From: Candidatus Nitrosocosmicus sp.
Lineage (GTDB): Archaea > Thermoproteota > Nitrososphaeria > Nitrososphaerales > Nitrososphaeraceae
Length of the DNA stretch: 10,595 nt
NCBI GenBank assembly: GCA_030452275.1
Contig: JAKDMR010000049.1
Location: 1-10,595, forward strand
Reading direction: 5' to 3'
Shown here: piece after piece, positions 6,683-10,595 of the stretch
Position numbering within the stretch: position 1 is the stretch's first letter
Layout of the letters: every line of letters starts with the position of its first letter
Program-made: the position numbers and the translations under genes
Notes under the pieces: model-generated
The model's input: only the letters and a program-made list of their open reading frames with translations
Database searches by the model: none
Told to the model about the DNA's origin: nothing

Positions 6683-8140
6683 ATGGTATTTGATGACTTT
6701 CCATTTTGGTTACGATTTGCCCATTTTATAAACATCATATTTATTGTTTTATTAATTAGAAGTGGAATTGAAATCCTAAGCGCATTACCAAAGTTGTACT
6801 GGAATGAACATGCCAGACCCGGAACAGAATGGTTAAAGTTTACAAGAAAAAAAATACCAAAAGACAGACTATGGATATCACTAGAAGAAGAAGAATCATT
6901 TCCTTCATGGATTGCTTTACCGGGACGCAAGAATTTGGGTTTGGGTAGACATTGGCATTTTTTTTCAATCATATTTTGGATTTTAAATGGAGCGGCATAT
7001 TATGTCCTACTCTTTAGTAGCAATGAATGGCAAAGGTTGGTTCCGACAGATTGGTCCATAGTTCCACAGGCCTTTAATAATATGTTAACATATGCCACAT
7101 TTCAAACTCCACCTGACGGTAACCCTTACAACGCAATACAGCAACTAACATACTTTATCGTAGTATTTTTTTTGGGTCCATTTATGATTGCCACAGGTGC
7201 AGCTATGTCGCCTAGTATCACTGCAAGGTTCCCATGGTATTCTAAGATCTTTCGTGGTCGACAGGTAGCAAGGAGTCTTCATTTTTTAGGTATGGTTTTT
7301 TTTATCATATTCATTATAATTCATCTGCTTATGGTTACAACAGAGCACTTTCCCGAAAACATGGGCAATATGTTTTTAGGTAAGCCGACTAGTTTTGGAA
7401 TTGCCATAGGGTTATTTGTACTTGTAATTTTATCAGTAATCATAGTTAATGTTTGGGCGACAGGATGGTCCTTGAAGCGTCCTAGACAAGTTCAAAATAT
7501 CCTTGGAAGTCTGACAGATAGACTCAAATCGGTTTTATTTAGAAAAATGTCGTCACGGCAAAAATTAGAGAGATCAGAAGTTTCACAATTTTTTAGAATC
7601 AACGGATATCCTCCAGATACAGATGAATTTAGATCATTGTCAAAAGATAACTTTGCAAACTATAATCTTGAGGTTTTCGGGTTAGTAAAACATCCACTAA
7701 AACTTTCTTTATTAGAACTTCATAATATTCAAAAACAACAGCAAGTCACAGAACATTTCTGTATCCAAGGATGGACTGCCATAGGAGAGTGGGGCGGAGT
7801 ACCATTAAGGTATATAATGGAGCTATGCAAACCAATCCCATCTGCACGATTTGCTGTTTTTTGGTCATATCAATATACTAACAACCAGATTTTCTACGAG
7901 GTATTAGATATCGAAATATTAAAAGATCCTCAAACTATGCTTGCTTATGAAATGAACGGAGAATCTCTGAATATAGTACATGGTGCTCCACTAAGATTAA
8001 GAGCTGAAACTCAGTTGGGTTATAAAATGGTTAAATGGATAAAATCAATCGAATTCATAGAAAGTTACGAAAATATTGGCATGGGACAGGGAGGGCATAG
8101 GGAAGATAATATGTACTATGGTAAAAGGGCAGGGATTTAA
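6683..8140 (+). CDS. Cytochrome b (b561-like) fused to sulfite-oxidase-type molybdopterin domain
   Basis: The 485-residue protein joins two redox modules. Residues 1-265 hold five hydrophobic helices (about 12-32, 93-111, 153-174, 197-218, 238-260). H14, H90/H92, H200 and H214 are candidate heme ligands; the H-x13-H spacing in helix 4 matches the formate-dehydrogenase gamma/b561 type of di-heme cytochrome b. Residues about 320-465 resemble the molybdopterin-binding fold of the sulfite oxidase/YedY family. C360 in HFCIQGW sits where the Mo-ligating Cys is expected, and WGGVPL and GYKMVKW(446-452) follow family pattern. Basic loops at 44-63, 180-197 and 264-293 predict the Mo domain on the cytoplasmic side, and no Tat signal is seen. 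It probably exchanges electrons between a small substrate and quinone; the substrate is unknown. The ATG lacks a strong ribosome binding site. The next gene, on the other strand, converges on it. Confidence 0.88.
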   Translation: MVFDDFPFWLRFAHFINIIFIVLLIRSGIEILSALPKLYWNEHARPGTEWLKFTRKKIPKDRLWISLEEEESFPSWIALPGRKNLGLGRHWHFFSIIFWILNGAAYYVLLFSSNEWQRLVPTDWSIVPQAFNNMLTYATFQTPPDGNPYNAIQQLTYFIVVFFLGPFMIATGAAMSPSITARFPWYSKIFRGRQVARSLHFLGMVFFIIFIIIHLLMVTTEHFPENMGNMFLGKPTSFGIAIGLFVLVILSVIIVNVWATGWSLKRPRQVQNILGSLTDRLKSVLFRKMSSRQKLERSEVSQFFRINGYPPDTDEFRSLSKDNFANYNLEVFGLVKHPLKLSLLELHNIQKQQQVTEHFCIQGWTAIGEWGGVPLRYIMELCKPIPSARFAVFWSYQYTNNQIFYEVLDIEILKDPQTMLAYEMNGESLNIVHGAPLRLRAETQLGYKMVKWIKSIEFIESYENIGMGQGGHREDNMYYGKRAGI

Positions 8141-8383
8141 TTAATGATACTTTGAAAGAAATTGGATCCTAAGTTATTAATTTCTGCGTTATGGGATAGA
8201 CAGAACAATGTACCTTGTTTAGGAGTTGTTAAGTAACACAATCAGGTACTCACAATCAATTTTGAACAACTCAATCAAATCATTAACTGGTTTGTTTTAA
8301 TTTACAGTCTTTATATCATAATGAAAGTGGGTATCAAATCCATCATTCTGTTCTTTATATACAGCGTTGTTTGTTTCATCAAT

Positions 8384-8397
8384 CTTTTCTTTTTATT
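8384..8397 (+). terminator. T-rich tract, possible terminator of the cytochrome b/Mo gene
   Basis: CTTTTCTTTTTATT is a T-rich run of the kind that can end archaeal transcription without a hairpin. It lies about 240 bases after the stop, which is far, so a nearer unrecognised site is possible. Confidence 0.25.
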
Positions 8398-8496
8398 GAC
8401 AAGAAACATTTATTCACCTTATGAAAATAGCAGTGATTTTACAAATCAAAAAAGAAGGTGATCATATCACATTTATATATAAAGTCCTTTCAATAA

Positions 8497-8643
8497 AATG
8501 GTTATCCATTGACATTAGGAGAAGATGCAATTAATTTACATAAAATCTTGAGAGGTAAAATTGAAATTCATAATAAAGTGACACTGGATCACTTCAAGTC
8601 TACAAATATGAAAGACAAAAATGAAATAGATGTGATTTTGTAA
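8497..8643 (+). pseudogene. Possible N-terminal remnant of malic enzyme
   Basis: The frame open from 8497 (after a TAA at 8494-8496) to a TAA at 8641-8643 encodes a 48-residue peptide. Its segment EDAINLHKILRGKIEIHNKV resembles the start of NAD(P)-dependent malic enzymes, where an LH..L.GKI.. motif precedes the YTPGVA motif. That motif and everything after it are missing, and the sequence after the segment no longer follows the family. There is no ATG; a TTG at 8509 could start 44 residues. It looks like a degraded fragment left between convergent genes. The match is short and from memory, so it may be a small unrelated gene. Confidence 0.3.
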
Positions 8644-8729
8644 GTTGGGAATAAGTTAAATCAAAAAATCTCTTTAGTTAACGAAATTTTATAAATTGGA
8701 GATATTTAGTCTTGAGTAAAATAGTTAAC

Positions 8730-8773
8730 TCATCATTGACTACAATACTATAGAATTAAACAATAGTTGATGA
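8730..8773. repeat. Imperfect inverted repeat
   Basis: TCATCA-TTG-ACTA (8730-8742) pairs with TAGTTGATGA (8764-8773), leaving the TTG as a three-base bulge, around about 21 bases. It lies in the intergenic region downstream of the minus-strand patatin, where it could form a hairpin in the 3' end of either convergent transcript. Confidence 0.35.
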
Positions 8774-8780
8774 CGAATTT

Positions 8781-8805
8781 ATTCTCAATAGAATAAATCA
8801 AAAAA
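8781..8805 (-). terminator. T tract and small hairpin after the minus-strand patatin
   Basis: On the minus strand, a run of six T (8805-8800) begins five bases after the stop at 8810-8812. It is followed by a 5-base hairpin ATTCT/AGAAT with a 4-base loop (8794-8781). A T tract directly after a stop is a plausible archaeal terminator. Confidence 0.35.
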
Positions 8806-8809
8806 TTAA

Positions 8810-9148
8810 TCACGGAAAATCAAACTTCATGTTTTTTAACTTTTCCATAGTTCTTTTTTCGCCCTGTTCGATTAGTTTTTTTATCGTTTTGGGTGAAAAA
8901 TCGGCATTTTTTAAAATTGTAGGAGATTCCATTTCGCTTCTTACTATTCTTGTAACTGATTTTATTTCTGCACCATACTTTTGAATCAGTGTATTGTACT
9001 CCTTTTGAATACTCTTTATCTTAATATCGTCAACCCGCGAATGATCGGTATAATTTTCAAATACCTCATAAAGATTTTCAATTAATTTGATGTGCCTGGT
9101 CAATAGCTTTGCCATCTTTATACTATTTATATCCTTATTACAAAACAA
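8810..9148 (-). pseudogene. C-terminal part of the broken second patatin
   Basis: This 112-codon frame, openable from a TTG at 9146-9148, aligns throughout with the tail (about residue 285 onward) of the patatin at 5391-6596. QKYGAEIKSVTRI matches QKYGAAITDVIRI, and KNADFSPKTIKKLIEQGE matches EDADFSRYRIKKLIDEGE. The catalytic Ser and Asp are encoded upstream in the 9194-10111 piece. The 45 bases between carry stops in this frame, but the neighbouring frame reads IDRLPSNFAEVVNRLK and fills the gap in the alignment to the paralogue. This is therefore the 3' end of one original gene, not a separate gene, and no ribosome binding site is evident at the TTG. A +1 change in an A8 run (9201-9208) and a -1 change near 9155-9158 restore one 433-residue frame. 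Confidence 0.8.
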
Positions 9149-9193
9149 AATGTCTTTAACCTATTAACAACCTCAGCAAAATTAGACGGAAGT

Positions 9194-10111
9194 CTATCTA
9201 TTTTTTTTAGGATAGTTTTCAACTATAAAGATATTTTTGTCATTTCGTGGTGATACGTACAAAACCTCTCTGATTGGAGTACTGCTAAGCAAGCTGCCAT
9301 CCCAACCATAAACATCCTCATCAACTTCTACCCATGGAAATCCATAGATAGGATATCCTGTACTTGCAAGAATATGCTTTACTTTAATCTCCATTTGAGT
9401 ATTGTCAAAAATAAGTGGTTTTGCCGTTAGTACATCCACAGCTGTTATGATGAGTCTTAAAACTGACGGTAGTTCTTCTTTGGTAGCAGCCAGATTTAGC
9501 TTTTTAAAATCTATATATTTCTCAAGTGTTTTACCAAGTGGAGAGTGATCATAGAGATAGGTCCAGCTTCTTGGATCAGAATATTTTTTTTGATCACTAA
9601 CTTTTTCTGATCCAGTTTTTGTACTTTCAGGTAAATTCTGTTTGTTATCTTTCCATGGCCACCACCACGCCCACCATTGTTGTTGCCGCCACCAAGACTG
9701 TAACCCCTGCTGCCACCTTGGAACAAACATCTTTGGTACTCCAAAAAAAGCAGCATTTGCTGAAGCAGATGATATTTTTTTAGGGATATACATTTTTGAT
9801 TGAATATCCCAATCAAAAGTAAAGATATCTGGAATAATTTGTGAAGTACTTTCACCTATTTCCATCCAGAAATTCTCTAATTCTTTTTCCGGGTTTGGTG
9901 ATTTACTTCCAACTATTATTGCTGCATTTACTGCTCCAATAGATGTTCCTGCAACAATATCTATTCTAACATTTTGTTTTACTAGTGCCTTAAATACACC
10001 ACATGCAAAAGCTCCAAGTGAACCACCGCCTTGCATTACAAGGACGTTTTCAACCCCTCGTGAACTCTTGTGTTTGCTTTGATTGCTATCCTCTTTTAAT
10101 TTATAACTCAA
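9194..10111 (-). CDS. Patatin-like phospholipase/esterase, catalytic part (gene interrupted at 3' end)
   Basis: The 305-residue frame holds the entire patatin catalytic core: oxyanion loop QGGGSLGAF (G28-G30, G33), nucleophile S57 in GTSIG and D271 in WDGS, the same DGS variant as its paralogue at 5391-6596. WTYLYDHSPLGKTLEKYIDF (183-202) also matches. It differs by a longer middle section with eight Trp in residues 140-153 (WWRQQQWWAWWWPW), which might lie in a membrane interface. The frame stops at 9194-9196, just after an A8 run, while the DUF3734-like tail continues in other frames, so the natural protein was probably about 433 residues. The start is a TTG at 10109-10111, chosen because the distance to the GGG loop matches the paralogue; a GTG four codons upstream is also possible. 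It may be a functional truncated enzyme, a pseudogene, or an artefact of homopolymer sequencing error. Confidence 0.8.
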   Translation of the reverse strand: MSYKLKEDSNQSKHKSSRGVENVLVMQGGGSLGAFACGVFKALVKQNVRIDIVAGTSIGAVNAAIIVGSKSPNPEKELENFWMEIGESTSQIIPDIFTFDWDIQSKMYIPKKISSASANAAFFGVPKMFVPRWQQGLQSWWRQQQWWAWWWPWKDNKQNLPESTKTGSEKVSDQKKYSDPRSWTYLYDHSPLGKTLEKYIDFKKLNLAATKEELPSVLRLIITAVDVLTAKPLIFDNTQMEIKVKHILASTGYPIYGFPWVEVDEDVYGWDGSLLSSTPIREVLYVSPRNDKNIFIVENYPKKNR

Positions 10112-10595
10112 TTTTTATACACACGAGAATAGTACAACATTTGTGAAAAACATATCTAAATAATCATTCAAGAATTGCTGTAGAAGATACTACAAACTAA
10201 TTGAATTCACGAGGATTAATCACCTCATTCGCTTACCTTTCGAAGAGGTAGGACAGAGAGTGAAAGGAGCACCGTGTAAAAGAATAAAGGGAAGAATTTT
10301 ACTCCCACTTCTTTCCATTGATCAAATAAGATTATACTAAAGTATGTGTAGAATTTGTTTATTCTGTTTGTTGAGCAGTATAACAAGGATTTGGGTCGTT
10401 ACGTGAACATCCATGAAAATATTTGACCATAACCGTCTACCTATCATGTCATTTAAGCCTGATTTTATATACCAACCAAAAGTATTAAACGTTATCTTTT
10501 ATAGTATAGACTATCTTTATACAATTTCATTCCTAATTTGTATTTTTCATTTCATTATTCCATTTGGGGTTTAAAGCGGCAAACATCCATTCACC
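10112..10595. other. Right-edge non-coding region
   Basis: I see no gene, tRNA or mobile element here. One plus-strand frame is open without an ATG for about 62 codons (roughly 10167-10352, containing RINHLIRLPFEEVGQ), but I do not recognise it. The stretch 10211-10310 is less A+T-rich than its surroundings, purine-rich in part and contains inverted repeats. The 5' upstream region of the minus-strand patatin lies at 10112-10170; no strong TATA box stands out. A small perfect inverted repeat ATAGT/ACTAT lies at 10501-10514. Confidence 0.5.
10211..10250. repeat. Overlapping inverted repeats with alternative pairings
   Basis: GAGG (10211-10214) can pair with CCTC (10223-10226). ACCTC (10222-10226) can instead pair with GAGGT (10245-10249). 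TACCT (10234-10238) can pair with AGGTA (10246-10250) around TTCGAAG. The pairings exclude one another in part. The stems are short (4-5 bases), so this is weak evidence for a structured RNA. Confidence 0.3.

Larger units (their letters stand above)
8141..8809. other. Spacer between convergent genes
   Basis: This is A+T-rich with no full-length gene. It contains a T-rich possible terminator near 8384, a short protein-like stretch at 8497-8643 that may be a malic-enzyme remnant, and small inverted repeats near 8730-8794, all listed separately. An ATG at 8421 opens 37 codons (MKIAVILQIKKEGDH...) overlapping the remnant in another frame; I do not recognise it. Confidence 0.5.

Noticed and set aside
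6658..6972. Minus-strand open frame opposite the start of the cytochrome b/Mo gene
   Set aside because: It shows no family motifs and lies fully antisense to a well-supported membrane protein.
9511..9855. Minus-strand frame with a glycine/asparagine-rich stretch resembling a structural repeat
   Set aside because: It is the shifted reading of the TGG-rich segment of the patatin; the patatin frame has catalytic motifs on both sides.
10211..10310. Stem-rich patch considered as a tRNA or C/D box RNA
   Set aside because: No cloverleaf, no T-loop consensus, and no C-box (RUGAUGA) plus D-box (CUGA) pair at suitable spacing.

Overview
The window most likely comes from an ammonia-oxidising archaeon (Nitrososphaerota/Thaumarchaeota), probably an A+T-rich soil lineage of the Nitrosocosmicus type. 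This rests on low G+C, archaeal TATA-like boxes close to start codons, an alcohol dehydrogenase resembling the Sulfolobus solfataricus enzyme, an IS630 relic of the type common in soil Thaumarchaeota, and a cytochrome b/molybdopterin fusion. The assignment is inference from sequence character; no marker gene is present.

Layout. Positions 1-1350 are a graveyard: a decayed coding remnant of unknown kind (3-385, + strand), an A+T-rich spacer with short repeats, and two abutting transposase relics on the - strand (an IS5/IS4-like piece at about 705-870 and a frameshifted IS630 C-terminal half at about 893-1350). Positions 1530-6596 hold a tight + strand cluster with gaps of 13, 23 and 18 bases: zinc alcohol dehydrogenase, succinate-semialdehyde-type aldehyde dehydrogenase, type II NADH dehydrogenase and a patatin-like lipase. 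After an 86-base gap with its own promoter-like box comes a fusion of a five-helix di-heme cytochrome b and a sulfite-oxidase-type molybdopterin domain (6683-8140). A 669-base spacer follows, with a possible malic-enzyme N-terminal remnant. A second patatin paralogue lies on the - strand (8810-10111) and is broken by two small, mutually compensating frameshifts. The last 480 bases contain no recognisable gene.

How it fits together. The first three enzymes form a plausible self-contained route: alcohol or hydroxyacid to aldehyde to acid, yielding two NADH, which NDH-2 passes to the quinone pool. Thaumarchaeal complex I is known to lack the NADH-input module, so a co-transcribed NDH-2 is meaningful. 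The patatin could supply substrate by hydrolysing an ester (lipid or polyhydroxyalkanoate). The cytochrome b/Mo fusion is a second potential quinone-linked oxidoreductase. The patatin, ADH and ALDH substrates are not determined by the sequence.
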